Source of the DNA: Limnohabitans sp. 2KL-1
GTDB taxonomy: Bacteria; Pseudomonadota; Gammaproteobacteria; Burkholderiales; Burkholderiaceae_C
Assembly: GCF_003063435.1 (NCBI RefSeq)
Contig: NZ_NESL01000002.1
Coordinates: forward strand, 558,001 to 622,000
Direction of reading: 5' to 3'
DNA length: 64,000 nt
In this document: positions 8,842 through 17,744 of the stretch, in pieces
How the letters are laid out: every line of letters starts with the position of its first letter
Position numbering within the stretch: position 1 is the first letter of the stretch
Program-made: the position numbers and the translations under genes
The notes under the pieces: model-generated
The model's database searches: none
What the model saw: only the letters and a program-made list of their open reading frames with translations
Told to the model about the DNA's origin: nothing

Positions 8842-9096
8842 TGATACTCTCTTGCACAAAATATTGATTTTATTAGATCATAAATTTTATATTACTCGAA
8901 TTCAACTGCGAAAAGCAACACGGTTAGAGGAGACAATAAACTTTATGCTTGCATCCGAGGCGCTCTCCGACCCACTGATCCAATGTGTACTGGTGCTTGT
9001 TGCTGCCACATCATCCGTGACAGTCCCTCTGCGGCATTTCTGAGATCAAAAACCAACGTCAATTGGCTTCGGACTGGGATGGCCTCCGTTCATCCG
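8842..9096. other. A/T-rich intergenic region
   Basis: About 255 bases lie between the lipoprotein start and the SDR stop. The first 100 bases are very A/T-rich and should hold the lipoprotein promoter. I see no tRNA, no convincing terminator and no plausible small gene. Confidence 0.4.
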
Positions 9097-10008
9097 TCAC
9101 GCCCGATGCGCCGCCATGGCTTTGCCCACTTCCAGCGTCCCCTGCTCGGAACCCGAACGTGGAACCGTTTCGTCTCGGCGGTCGGTGACTTGGGCCATGG
9201 CAGCGGCCAAGCGCTCGGCGGTATCTGGGCCGGTGCCCAGGTGCACGCCTTGGGTCAGGGTGATGTGCGCCACTTCAAAACTGCCTGCGCCCGCACAAAT
9301 GATGGTGCGGTTGGGCGCGTCGTCGCTGGCCATGACCAGCATGGCGGGCACCACAGCGCTGGGCTCCAGCGCCTGCAGCACGGCCTCGGGCATCAGGCCC
9401 TCGGTCATGCGGGTGGCCGCCGTGGGGGCCAGGCAGTTCACGCGGATGTTGTGCTTCTCGCCCTCGATCGACAGGGTTTGCATCAAACCGGCCAGCGCCA
9501 TCTTGGCCGCGCCGTAATTGGCCTGGCCAAAGTTGCCATACAAACCGCTGGACGAAGTGGTCATCACCACACGCCCGTAGTTTTGTGCCTGCATGAGGGG
9601 CCAAACGGCCTTGGTGCAATGCACTGCGCCCATGACATGCACATCCATCACCAGTTTGAAGTCGGCCAGTTCCATCTTGGCAAAACTTTTGTCGCGCAGG
9701 ATGCCCGCGTTGTTGACCAGAATGTCCACCCGGCCCCAGGCGTCCACCGCTTGCTGCACCATGGCCTTGACAGCCTCAAAGTCGGTGACCGAAGCCCCGT
9801 TGGCCAAAGCTTCGCCGCCCGCCGCACGGATTTCGTCGACCACGGCCTGCGCTGCCGACACCGAGCCGCCCACGCCATGCACATCGCCACCCAGGTCATT
9901 GACCAGCACTTTGGCCCCGCGCGCGGCCAGCGCCAGCGCGTGTTGCTTGCCCAAACCGCCGCCAGCGCCCGTGACGATCGCGACGCGGCCTTTGAAATCG
10001 ATGCTCAT
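9097..10008 (-). CDS. SDR family oxidoreductase, MFE-2-like hydroxyacyl-CoA dehydrogenase
   Basis: The 303-residue enzyme has the Rossmann motif TGAGGGLGKQ at residue 11 onward, NNAGIL, and the catalytic Ser-Tyr-Lys set (TTSSSG, then YGAAK). The segment VNDLGGDVHGVG after the second strand is characteristic of the dehydrogenase unit of peroxisomal multifunctional enzyme type 2 and its bacterial relatives. These act on 3-hydroxyacyl-CoA or hydroxysteroid substrates. ATG at 10008 is chosen because the Rossmann strand starts directly after it; the frame is open 35 codons further without protein character. The neighbouring NUDIX gene is divergent. It is probably a fatty-acid or steroid-type CoA intermediate dehydrogenase; the precise substrate is inferred only from family. 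Confidence 0.85.
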   Translation of the reverse strand: MSIDFKGRVAIVTGAGGGLGKQHALALAARGAKVLVNDLGGDVHGVGGSVSAAQAVVDEIRAAGGEALANGASVTDFEAVKAMVQQAVDAWGRVDILVNNAGILRDKSFAKMELADFKLVMDVHVMGAVHCTKAVWPLMQAQNYGRVVMTTSSSGLYGNFGQANYGAAKMALAGLMQTLSIEGEKHNIRVNCLAPTAATRMTEGLMPEAVLQALEPSAVVPAMLVMASDDAPNRTIICAGAGSFEVAHITLTQGVHLGTGPDTAERLAAAMAQVTDRRDETVPRSGSEQGTLEVGKAMAAHRA

Positions 10009-10163
10009 GTATTTTCCTTGTGACATTGAAAGACGGAGCTGCAAAAGCAGGCGACACGCCAGCCAGGATTCATCTGCTAATCTGCTGTCCAAATCACGCA
10101 GCCCACTGCGCACAGACTTTAAACCAGCCCCTTGACGCTGGCTGTTACCCGATTGACATCCTC

Positions 10164-11042
10164 ATGGAACTGAACACCGAAATTCTGACCGCACCGCCCC
10201 TTGACGCAGCCACCGTGGTGATGCTGCGCGATGCCCAAACCGGTTTGCAAGTGCTGCTGATGCGCAGACACCAAGCCTCCAATGTGCTGGGGGGGGTGTA
10301 CGTGTTTCCCGGCGGCAAGCTCGATGCCGCAGACCAGGATCCGGCGTGGCTGCCACGGCTGAGCCAGGACAGTGCCACCTTGCACCAGCGCCTGAACGAG
10401 CCGGGGCTGCCCAATGAACGGGCGGCGGGCCTGTTTGTAGCGGCCATGCGCGAGGCTTATGAGGAGTGCCGGGTGCTGCTGGGTCGCAGCCAGGCAGATG
10501 CCCAAGAAACGGGAGACTTGCAACTGGCCTTGCGCAACGGCCAAAGCTGGCACGAAGCGTTCCAATCCCGTGCACTGCAGTTGCGCACCGACCTGCTCGT
10601 GCCTTGGTCCAGGTGGATCACCCCGCAACAAGCGTCCGTGACGAACAAGCGCTTTGACACGCGTTTTTTCGTCACACAGGTGCCCGATGACCAGTTCGCC
10701 GAACACGACAACCATGAGGCCACCGAAGTCGTCTGGATCACCCCCCGCGAAGCTTTGACACGCTATTGGGACCGCGACATCGAGTTGGCACCGCCCCAGA
10801 TCATGAGCTTGGTGCACCTGAGCAAACACCCGGACGCACGCAGCGTTTTAGCCGAAGCCCAGGCACGCCTACCGCCTGTGGTCCAACCCGAACCGTTTGA
10901 TCAGGATGGCATCCGAACCATCTGCTACCCGGGCGATCCCCGACATTCGGTCAAACAGGCCGCGTTTCCCGGCCCCAGCCGACTGATGTTCAAAAACAAA
11001 CGTTTTGAGCCCGATTCGGGTCTGGCCGCTTTGCTTGACTAG
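10164..11042 (+). CDS. NUDIX hydrolase, NUDT19-like with split Nudix box
   Basis: The 292-residue protein has a Nudix fold start (AATVVMLRD..LQVLLMRRH) and the glycine part of the Nudix box in VFPGGKLD. The helix part, REAYEECRVLL, comes about 45 residues later. This insertion inside the box is typical of NUDT19-type enzymes, several of which hydrolyse CoA and acyl-CoA to 4'-phosphopantetheine products. Hydrolysis of CoA esters would fit the acyl-CoA-rich surroundings, but this is inference. ATG at 10164 gives the family's N-terminus; the frame is open further upstream without similarity. The metal-binding EE pair of the helix is intact. Confidence 0.83.
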   Translation: MELNTEILTAPPLDAATVVMLRDAQTGLQVLLMRRHQASNVLGGVYVFPGGKLDAADQDPAWLPRLSQDSATLHQRLNEPGLPNERAAGLFVAAMREAYEECRVLLGRSQADAQETGDLQLALRNGQSWHEAFQSRALQLRTDLLVPWSRWITPQQASVTNKRFDTRFFVTQVPDDQFAEHDNHEATEVVWITPREALTRYWDRDIELAPPQIMSLVHLSKHPDARSVLAEAQARLPPVVQPEPFDQDGIRTICYPGDPRHSVKQAAFPGPSRLMFKNKRFEPDSGLAALLD

Positions 11043-11105
11043 AATACGGGGGTGTCACGTTTCATTTACTTACGTGATTTTTGTATTCACTTGTAACATC
11101 GCACC

Positions 11106-11471
11106 ATGAGCACCACACACAACCCCAGCTATCTGTCCGTCGAGCGGGCCATGGAGTTCATCGGCGACACCAACGGCGTCCTGTCGCTGCTCAAGACACT
11201 GGAGCAAACCTTGAGCGACGATTTGCCACGCCTGCAAGAATTGCTGGACAAAGACGATGTCTACGGGGCCAACCGGATACTGCACCAGCTCAAGGGCTTC
11301 ACCCCTGTGTTTTGCGTGGACAGTCTGGTCGAGCTGGTGGTCAAGGTCGAGGAAATGAGCAAACATGCCGAAGTCGGTGAGCTGCGCGCTGCCTACAGCC
11401 AACTTGCACCTCAGCTGGAATCACTGCGCCTTGAGGTCCTTGAGCATCTCCGGCTGAACCCCACCACCTGA
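11106..11471 (+). CDS. Hpt domain phosphotransfer protein
   Basis: This small all-helical protein of 121 residues carries the histidine-phosphotransfer signature ANRILHQLKGF. H60 is the likely phospho-acceptor, followed by the K-G pair usual in these domains. Such proteins shuttle phosphate between hybrid kinases and response regulators. No kinase or receiver lies next to it; the nearest receiver in the window is the HTH-REC protein at 22.6 kb. It is preceded by its own short intergenic region, so it is probably a single gene. The partner is unknown. Confidence 0.78.
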   Translation: MSTTHNPSYLSVERAMEFIGDTNGVLSLLKTLEQTLSDDLPRLQELLDKDDVYGANRILHQLKGFTPVFCVDSLVELVVKVEEMSKHAEVGELRAAYSQLAPQLESLRLEVLEHLRLNPTT

Positions 11472-11584
11472 AACGCCTTCTGGCAGTGACTTGGCTGCCG
11501 CTTGACTACTGAGTCTTGGCCACCCATTCGCTGCCAATTGGCTGCCACCAAGGCTTAGCAACTCTCCCCCAACGGGGATTTTGG

Positions 11585-12577
11585 CTATGCATCCAGGCCC
11601 GTCACCGATTGCAGCTTCAGCCAGCGCTCGATGTGGGCTGCATCGTGCACCAGACGCAATTCGTCAAAAGCCTGTTGCGCTTCGGGGTACACCCGGCGCA
11701 TGTAGTTGAGCCACTGCTTGAGCCGCCCCGCACGGTGCCGCGTGGCCACACGCAAACTGATGCCATCCCAGAACACCTGCATCAGGCCCGCAATGCGTGA
11801 CCAGGCCACCCCCTGACCCGGTGCCAGCTTGTCCCCCGTGGCCCCGTGCTGCGCAATGGCGAACGCCAGCCCCGGATCGGCCACCATGCCGCGTCCGATC
11901 ATGATGCGGTGGCAGCCCGTCACCTCGCGGCAACGCAGCGCATCGGCCACAGTCCAAATCTCGCCATTGGCCACCATGGGCATGCGCACATGCTGGCGCA
12001 AATCGGCAATGCGGTCCCAATAAGCCGGTGGACGGTACCCATGCGCCTTGGTGCGCGCATGCACCACCAGATCGCTGGCTCCGGCGGTCTCGATGGCCTG
12101 GGCACAGTCCTCTGCACGTCGGTCGTCGTTGTAACCCAGCCGCATCTTGGCCGAGACCGGGATGTGTGCAGGCACCGCGCGGCGCACCGCCGCCACAATG
12201 CGCCCGACCAATTCCGGTTCGTCCAGCAACACCGCACCGCCGCGATGCTGGTTCACGGTTTTGGCGGGGCAGCCAAAGTTCAGATCAATGCCTGCAGGCT
12301 CCAACTCGGCCAATGCGGCTGCGTTGTCAGCCAGGCACGCCGGGTCCGAACCCAGCAGCTGCACCTTGACCGGCACCCCGGCGGGGGTTCGGCTTTGGTT
12401 GAGCAGTTCGGGGGCCACCCGCACAAAGGCTCGTCGTGGCAAGACCGTGTTGGTGACCCGAATGAACTCGGACACGCACACATCCACCCCACCCAGCCGC
12501 GTCAACACATCGCGCAAGGTGTGGTCCAGCAAACCCTCCATCGGGGCCAGCATGATCTGCAAGGGCTGGGTGCTCAA
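11585..12577 (-). CDS. dusC: tRNA-dihydrouridine(16) synthase
   Basis: The 330-residue flavoenzyme reduces a uridine of the tRNA D-loop. The TIM-barrel start (IMLAPMEGLLDHTLR), the catalytic Cys in LNFGCPAKTVNQHRGGA (C103) and the FMN-phosphate part (VANGEIW, then MIGRGMVADPGL) are all present. The phrase MEGLLDH and the length resemble the DusC subgroup, which modifies U16. DusA is encoded separately at 52.7 kb. It is followed upstream by the GNAT gene on the same strand with about 20 bases between, so the two may be co-transcribed. Confidence 0.92.
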   Translation of the reverse strand: MSTQPLQIMLAPMEGLLDHTLRDVLTRLGGVDVCVSEFIRVTNTVLPRRAFVRVAPELLNQSRTPAGVPVKVQLLGSDPACLADNAAALAELEPAGIDLNFGCPAKTVNQHRGGAVLLDEPELVGRIVAAVRRAVPAHIPVSAKMRLGYNDDRRAEDCAQAIETAGASDLVVHARTKAHGYRPPAYWDRIADLRQHVRMPMVANGEIWTVADALRCREVTGCHRIMIGRGMVADPGLAFAIAQHGATGDKLAPGQGVAWSRIAGLMQVFWDGISLRVATRHRAGRLKQWLNYMRRVYPEAQQAFDELRLVHDAAHIERWLKLQSVTGLDA

Positions 12578-12599
12578 CTTCGGCCCATATGGAGCTGCA

Positions 12600-13118
12600 T
12601 CAGGCCAGCTTGCGCTTGAGGCGCACCTCTTCGACCTTGACGCCCCCCAGAGGCACGGTACGGGCGGTGTTCATCTCGCGCTTGAAGCCGGCCAGGTCGT
12701 GAAAACGCAGCGTTTTTTCGTGCAACAAAGGCAACCAAACGGTCACATCGGTGCAACCCTCGTCTTCCAGCCCCTCGCGGGCGGCGTCCCACAGCGCCAG
12801 ACCAATGCCTTGGCCCATGCGGTCGGGCGCGGCGTAAATGGCCCAAATCTCGCCGGTGGTGTTTTTGCTCTTGGGGTCACGCGAACGGTCAAAGCCTGCA
12901 AAACCCACGATGTCCCGGCCATCGACGGCCACCACGACTTGCGGCTCGCCGTATTCGATCGCCTCTTTCCAGAAAGACACCCTTTTGGGCATGGGCGTGG
13001 CGTCCCAATGGGCTTCGGGCACCTGGCCCGCATAGGCGGCGCGGCAGGCGGTGACATGCAGGGCGGCCACGGCAGGGGCGTCTTGGAGGGTGGCAAATCG
13101 GACTTGGATATCGGACAT
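12600..13118 (-). CDS. GNAT family N-acetyltransferase
   Basis: The 172-residue acetyltransferase has the acetyl-CoA pyrophosphate loop DRMGQGIG after the beta-4 strand IWAIYAAP, and the family's C-terminal HDLAGFKRE. The acceptor could be a small molecule or a protein N-terminus; nothing here decides it. ATG at 13118 (MSDIQVRFA) matches the usual start of the fold. The longer frame adds 22 residues with no similarity. It lies just upstream of dusC on the same strand. Confidence 0.82.
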   Translation of the reverse strand: MSDIQVRFATLQDAPAVAALHVTACRAAYAGQVPEAHWDATPMPKRVSFWKEAIEYGEPQVVVAVDGRDIVGFAGFDRSRDPKSKNTTGEIWAIYAAPDRMGQGIGLALWDAAREGLEDEGCTDVTVWLPLLHEKTLRFHDLAGFKREMNTARTVPLGGVKVEEVRLKRKLA

Positions 13119-13265
13119 GGCGTGAACTTGAAAAAGAAAAACAACGCACTGGGGCCACAGGGCTTTCAGCGCAAAACCCGACATTGTCGCCGCATCGGTT
13201 ATCTTCAGCGCATGAGGACGTTTTTGAGCAGCATTAATTCAGCGACAACCCAAGGCCCCACCCCA

Positions 13266-14108
13266 ATGAGCGCTGCGCTCAGCCCCCGGTTGAAAGTCAC
13301 TACAGCCTGGTTTTTCAAAGGCCTGTTGTTCGCAGCCAGTGCATTGTTGGCGGGCCAGGTGAGCGCGCAAACCCCACCCCCTTCTCGTTTTGCAGACGAC
13401 ATGGCCGAGCGCACCCGCGCCTGCACCGCGTGCCATGGGGATCAGGGCCGCGCCGGCCCAGACGGTTATTACCCGCGCCTGGCGGGCAAGCCCGCCGGTT
13501 ACCTGCACAACCAACTGCGCAATTTCGCGCAAGGCCGCCGCCATTACGACCTGATGGCGCGCCTGGTGGATCCCCTGAGCGACGCCTATTTGGGCGAAAT
13601 AGCGCAGTACTTTGCCGATCTGAAACTGCCCTACCCTGCCCCCACGGCCAACAACGCCATCACACCCGAGCGCCTGACCAAGGGCCAGCAACTGGTCACG
13701 CAAGGCGACGCCGCACGCGGCCTGCCCGCCTGCACCCAATGCCACGGCGTGCGCCTGACGGGCGTACAACCGAATGTGCCGGGGCTGCTGGGCTTGCCGC
13801 TGGACTACTTGAACGCCCAACTGGGGGCCTGGCAAACCGCGCAGCGGCGCGCCCACGCCCCAGACTGCATGGCCGAAATCGTCAAACGCATGCCCTCTGA
13901 AGACCTGATTGCCGTGTCGAGCTGGCTGGCGCGCCAGCCATTGCCTGCCGACACCCGACCGGCCGAACGCATTCCGTCAGGCCCGGCTTTGCCTGACGCC
14001 CTGCGCTGCGGCAGCGCGCCGGAATTGTCGGCAGCGCAAGCACCGACAACGCGCACTCCAGCAAGCCCTGCCAGCCCTGCCAAGCCCCAGAACGGAGGTC
14101 GGCCATGA
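13266..14108 (+). CDS. Diheme cytochrome c (c4-like)
   Basis: The 280-residue protein has a signal peptide (about 1-34, ending VSA-Q) and two heme-attachment motifs, CTACH at 53-57 and CTQCH at 156-160. Each lies in one half of the protein, as in cytochromes c4. A Pro/Ala-rich C-terminal tail follows. It should be a periplasmic electron carrier. ATG at 13266 is used, with AAGG about 11 bases upstream; ATG at 13212 is an alternative adding 18 residues. Its stop overlaps the next cytochrome start (ATGA), so the two should work together. No dehydrogenase subunit is next to them. Confidence 0.88.
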   Translation: MSAALSPRLKVTTAWFFKGLLFAASALLAGQVSAQTPPPSRFADDMAERTRACTACHGDQGRAGPDGYYPRLAGKPAGYLHNQLRNFAQGRRHYDLMARLVDPLSDAYLGEIAQYFADLKLPYPAPTANNAITPERLTKGQQLVTQGDAARGLPACTQCHGVRLTGVQPNVPGLLGLPLDYLNAQLGAWQTAQRRAHAPDCMAEIVKRMPSEDLIAVSSWLARQPLPADTRPAERIPSGPALPDALRCGSAPELSAAQAPTTRTPASPASPAKPQNGGRP

Positions 14109-15439
14109 TCCGCCGTGTACTGGGCATGCACCCCATCAAACGTCTGGGTTGGGTGACGCTGACCTGCCTGCTGGTGCTGGCCCTCGCTGTGATATGGGAC
14201 AACTGGGGTGACTTGTTGGTAACTCACCAAGACGCGCCCCACGCCACGGGCAAAGCCACCGAAATGCAAGTCGAGCAAGGCCGCTACCTGGCCATCGCGG
14301 GCAACTGCATGGCCTGTCACACCGCCCGGGGCGGCACACCCTTGGCGGGCGGACGCCGCATCGACACCCCTTTTGGCGGGGTGTACAGCAGCAACCTCAC
14401 ACCCGACCCTGAAACCGGCCTGGGCCGCTGGCGAGCGCAAGACTTCTGGCAAGCGATGCACCGGGGCCGATCCAAAGACGGGCGTTTGCTGGCACCGGCT
14501 TTTCCATACAACCACACCAGCGTCATCACCCGGGGTGACAGCGACGCCATCTTTGCCTGGCTGAGCAGCCTGCCCCCGGTGGTGCAGGCCCAGCCAGCCC
14601 ACACCCTGGTCTGGCCCGTCGGCACGCAGCCTGCCCTGGCCGTGTGGCGCAGCCTGTTCTTTGAGCCCAGCCCCTTCCAGGCCGACAAAGCGCAAAGCGC
14701 CGAATGGAACCGGGGCGCTTATCTGGTGCAAGGCCTGGGCCACTGCGCCGCCTGCCACAGCCCGCGCAACGCGCTGGGGGCCAGCGGCACCGTCAGCGAT
14801 TTGTCCGGGGGCCTGATGCCCGTGGTCAACTGGTACGCGCCGGACCTGACCAGCGACGCCGAAAGCGGGTTGGCCAGCACGCCCCTGCCCGAGATCGTGC
14901 GACTGCTGCGTAATGGGGCTTCGACAACAGCCCAAACCAGCGGCCCCATGGGCGAAGTGGTACAGCACAGCCTGCAACACCTGAACCAGGCCGACCTGCA
15001 AGCCATGGCGGTGTATTTGCAATCCCGTGCGCACACCGTGCCCCAAAAGGCACCTGCTGCACCCATCCCCGCCCGCATCAGCCTGCAAGTGGCCACCCAG
15101 GGTGCCAAGATCTACGAGCGCCAATGCCTGCAATGCCACGGCGAGCAAGGCGAAGGCGTGAACACCGCGCCGGGCGAAGTGGCTTACCCCGCATTGGCCG
15201 GCAACCGCGCCGTGCTGCTCAAGGACCCCACCAATCTGGTGCAATTGGTGCTGTATGGCGGCTACGGCCCCGCCACCGAAGGCCACCCCCGCCCCTTTGG
15301 CATGCCGCCCGCCGTTCTTGAGCTGGACGACCGGGACATCGCGGCCGTGCTGACCCACCTGCGCAGCCGATGGGGCAACCAAGCCAGCGAAGTCACGCCC
15401 CTGCAGGTCAACCGAATCCGGGCAGCGCAAGGCCATTGA
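14105..15439 (+). CDS. Triheme cytochrome c, alcohol/aldehyde dehydrogenase cytochrome subunit-like
   Basis: The 444-residue protein has one N-terminal membrane helix (about 13-31) and three CxxCH motifs: CMACH at 68-72, CAACH near 214 and CLQCH near 340. This layout is that of the cytochrome subunit of membrane-bound alcohol, aldehyde or gluconate dehydrogenases, which passes electrons from a periplasmic quinoprotein, flavoprotein or molybdoprotein to quinone or oxidase. No catalytic subunit is adjacent. The gene starts inside the stop codon of the c4-like gene. A hairpin lies shortly after the stop. Confidence 0.88.
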   Translation: MIRRVLGMHPIKRLGWVTLTCLLVLALAVIWDNWGDLLVTHQDAPHATGKATEMQVEQGRYLAIAGNCMACHTARGGTPLAGGRRIDTPFGGVYSSNLTPDPETGLGRWRAQDFWQAMHRGRSKDGRLLAPAFPYNHTSVITRGDSDAIFAWLSSLPPVVQAQPAHTLVWPVGTQPALAVWRSLFFEPSPFQADKAQSAEWNRGAYLVQGLGHCAACHSPRNALGASGTVSDLSGGLMPVVNWYAPDLTSDAESGLASTPLPEIVRLLRNGASTTAQTSGPMGEVVQHSLQHLNQADLQAMAVYLQSRAHTVPQKAPAAPIPARISLQVATQGAKIYERQCLQCHGEQGEGVNTAPGEVAYPALAGNRAVLLKDPTNLVQLVLYGGYGPATEGHPRPFGMPPAVLELDDRDIAAVLTHLRSRWGNQASEVTPLQVNRIRAAQGH

Positions 15440-15470
15440 CCTGGCCAAAGCATGGGCAAAGGCTGGCCGC

Positions 15471-15494
15471 CTGCTTGCGTTCGCAAGCGGGGGG
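15471..15494. other. Hairpin after the cytochrome genes
   Basis: GCTTGCG and CGCAAGC pair around a TT loop about 35 bases after the triheme cytochrome stop, with C/G-rich flanks. There is no T-run, so it is only a possible transcript end. The remaining bases up to 15590 hold no gene. Confidence 0.35.
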
Positions 15495-15590
15495 CTTGCT
15501 CCACATGTATGGCATCAAGCCCTGAGCTACCCGGCAGACCTGTCATCTGCGGCACCGTTTGGCCAGATAGACACCGCTAATATTTCGGAC

Positions 15591-16346
15591 ATGTCACAAC
15601 ACCTCTACATCCTCACAGGCGCTTCACGCGGTATGGGCCTGGCCATGGCCGAACAACTGCTGCAGCGCGGCAACGCCCTGCTGTGCATCTCGCGCCACGC
15701 CAACCCGGATCTGGCCGCTGCCGCTGTAACAGCAACCGTGTCCCTGACCCAATGGCAGCTCGACCTGGCCGACGGCGAGGGTGCCAGTGAACGCCTGCGA
15801 GAGTGGCTGCACAGCCAGAACCCGGCCGACTTCGCCAGCGCCAGCCTGATCAACAACGCGGGCGTCATCCCACCCATCGTGCCGCTCAGCCAGTCACGCC
15901 CTGCCGATCTGGCACAGGCTCTGCGGGTGGGACTGGAAGCGCCCATGGCCTTGTGTGCGGCATTTTTGGAAGCCACGCGGGCTTGGCCGTTGCCACGCAA
16001 AGTGCTCAACATTTCATCGGGCCTGGGCCGCTACGCCATGGCTTCACAAGCGGGCTACTGTGCCGCCAAAGCGGGCATGGACCATTTCACCCGCTGCATG
16101 GCACTGGACGAAGCCCTGCACCCCAACGGCGCCAAAGTCTGCTCACTCGCCCCCGGCGTGATCGACACCGACATGCAGGTGCAGCTGCGCGGTGCAACGG
16201 GCGAGGCTTTTCCGGACCAAGCCAAGTTCTTGCAACTCAAAGCCCAAGGCCAGCTCAGCTCACCCGCGCAGGCCGCCGAGCAGGTGCTGCGCTTCCTGGC
16301 CCGGCCCGACTTCGGGCGCGAGCCGGTGGCCGATGTGCGGGGCTGA
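15591..16346 (+). CDS. SDR family oxidoreductase (sepiapterin/benzil reductase-like)
   Basis: The 251-residue enzyme has TGASRGMG near residue 10, LINNAGV, NISSGLG and the catalytic GYCAAKAG (YxxxK). The long segment between strands and the motif VCSLAPGVIDTDMQ resemble sepiapterin reductase and yeast/bacillus benzil reductase-type SDRs, which reduce small carbonyl compounds with NADPH. The substrate is unknown. A GAGCG repeat block begins at its stop codon, ahead of bktB. Confidence 0.8.
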   Translation: MSQHLYILTGASRGMGLAMAEQLLQRGNALLCISRHANPDLAAAAVTATVSLTQWQLDLADGEGASERLREWLHSQNPADFASASLINNAGVIPPIVPLSQSRPADLAQALRVGLEAPMALCAAFLEATRAWPLPRKVLNISSGLGRYAMASQAGYCAAKAGMDHFTRCMALDEALHPNGAKVCSLAPGVIDTDMQVQLRGATGEAFPDQAKFLQLKAQGQLSSPAQAAEQVLRFLARPDFGREPVADVRG

Positions 16347-16370
16347 GCGTTGAGCGTTGAGCGTTAGGGG
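16344..16370. repeat. TGAGCGT tandem repeat (GTTGAGCG family), copy 1
   Basis: Three tandem TGAGCGT units and a GTTAGGGG remnant begin at the SDR stop codon. The same GTTGAGYGTT wording occurs between iscS and iscU and between pccB and pccA. This copy is the shortest and has no opposing arm. Confidence 0.6.
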
Positions 16371-16468
16371 TTGGACTTGTCAGGCCGCTGTAGCCATTGC
16401 ACCTGACACTGACCGGCGTTGTAACCCGTGCCATTTTTTCCATTCTTTTCAATTCGGAGACCTATCCC

Positions 16469-17653
16469 ATGAGCCGTGAAGTTGTTGTTGTCAGCGGTGT
16501 GCGCACCGCCATTGGTACCTATGGCGGCAGCCTGAAGGACATCGCCCCCACCGAGCTGGCCGCACAAGTCGTGCGCGAAGCCCTGTCCCGCGCAGGCACC
16601 GACGGCAAAGACGTCGGCCACGTGGTGTTCGGCCATGTGGTCAACACCGAGCCCAAAGACATGTATTTGTCGCGCGTGGCGGCCATCAATGGCGGCTGCG
16701 CCGAAGGCACTCCGGCCTTCAACGTGAACCGCCTGTGCGGCTCGGGCCTGCAGGCCATCGTGAGCGCCAGCCAGTCCATCCTGTTGGGCGACTGCGACAT
16801 CGCCATTGGCGGCGGCGCTGAAAACATGAGCCGTGGCCCCTATGCATCTTTGAGCGCCCGCTGGGGTGCCCGCATGGGTGACACCAAGATGGTCGACATG
16901 GTGGTCGGCGCTTTGCACGACCCCTTCCACACCATCCACATGGGCGTGACCGCCGAAAACGTGGCTGCCAAATACGGCATCACCCGCGAGATGCAAGACG
17001 CGCTGGCTGTGGAAAGCCACAACCGCGCAGAACGCGCCACGGCTGCCGGTTACTTCAAAGACCAGATCATGCCGGTCATGCTGAAGAGCAAAAAAGGCGA
17101 GATCGCTTACGCCACTGACGAGCATTTCCGCCCCGGCTGCAAGCTCGAAGACATGGCCAAGCTCAAGCCCGTGTTCGTGAAAGAAAACGGCACTGTGACC
17201 GCAGGCAATGCTTCGGGCATCAACGACGCGGCTGCGGCCGTGGTGTTGATGGAAGCCGGTGCGGCCAAGGCCCGTGGTGCCAAGCCGCTGGCCCGTCTGG
17301 TGGGCTATGCCCACACGGGCTTGGACCCCAAGATCATGGGCGTGGGCCCGATCTCGGCCACGCAAGCCGTGCTCAAGAAAACCGGCCTGACAGTCAACGA
17401 CCTGGACGTGATCGAAGCCAACGAAGCCTTTGCAGCGCAAGCCTGCGCCGTGACCCGCGAGCTGGGCCTGGACCCCGCCAAGGTCAACCCCAACGGCTCA
17501 GGCATTTCGCTGGGCCACCCCATCGGCGCGACCGGCGCGCTGATCACCGTCAAAGCCCTGTACGAGCTGCAACGCATTCAAGGCCGCTACGCGCTGGTCA
17601 CCATGTGCATTGGTGGCGGTCAGGGCATTGCGGCGATTTTTGAGCGCATGTGA
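16469..17653 (+). CDS. bktB: Beta-ketothiolase BktB (acetyl-CoA acyltransferase)
   Basis: The 394-residue thiolase condenses acetyl-CoA with acetyl-CoA or propionyl-CoA, or works in reverse. In Cupriavidus BktB makes 3-ketovaleryl-CoA for PHBV copolymer. The start (REVVVVSGVRTAIGT), the nucleophile C90 in NRLCGSG, the ISLGHPIGATGA His segment and the second Cys in MCIGGGQG are all present, and the wording is close to the remembered Cupriavidus BktB. ATG at 16469 has GGAGA nine bases upstream. It is distinct from PhaA at 56 kb. A strong terminator follows. The propionyl-CoA operon in the same window gives a plausible source or sink of the C3 unit. Confidence 0.9.
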   Translation: MSREVVVVSGVRTAIGTYGGSLKDIAPTELAAQVVREALSRAGTDGKDVGHVVFGHVVNTEPKDMYLSRVAAINGGCAEGTPAFNVNRLCGSGLQAIVSASQSILLGDCDIAIGGGAENMSRGPYASLSARWGARMGDTKMVDMVVGALHDPFHTIHMGVTAENVAAKYGITREMQDALAVESHNRAERATAAGYFKDQIMPVMLKSKKGEIAYATDEHFRPGCKLEDMAKLKPVFVKENGTVTAGNASGINDAAAAVVLMEAGAAKARGAKPLARLVGYAHTGLDPKIMGVGPISATQAVLKKTGLTVNDLDVIEANEAFAAQACAVTRELGLDPAKVNPNGSGISLGHPIGATGALITVKALYELQRIQGRYALVTMCIGGGQGIAAIFERM

Positions 17654-17690
17654 CCCATCCTGGTCCCGGTTCGCCGGGATCATCCACAAC

Positions 17691-17722
17691 AAAAAGCCCG
17701 GTGTTTTTGCACCGGGCTTTTT
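17691..17722. terminator. Bidirectional rho-independent terminator
   Basis: AAAAAGCCCGGTG pairs with the complementary CACCGGGCTTTTT around a T-rich loop. It lies between the convergent bktB and 2OG-oxygenase genes and reads with a terminal T-run in both directions. Confidence 0.88.
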
Positions 17723-17744
17723 GTTTTGAAAGATGGGACCCTGT

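Noticed and set aside
12147-13211. N-terminal extension of the diheme cytochrome
   Set aside because: The segment is antisense to dusC and the GNAT gene. The signal peptide of the cytochrome begins at 13266.
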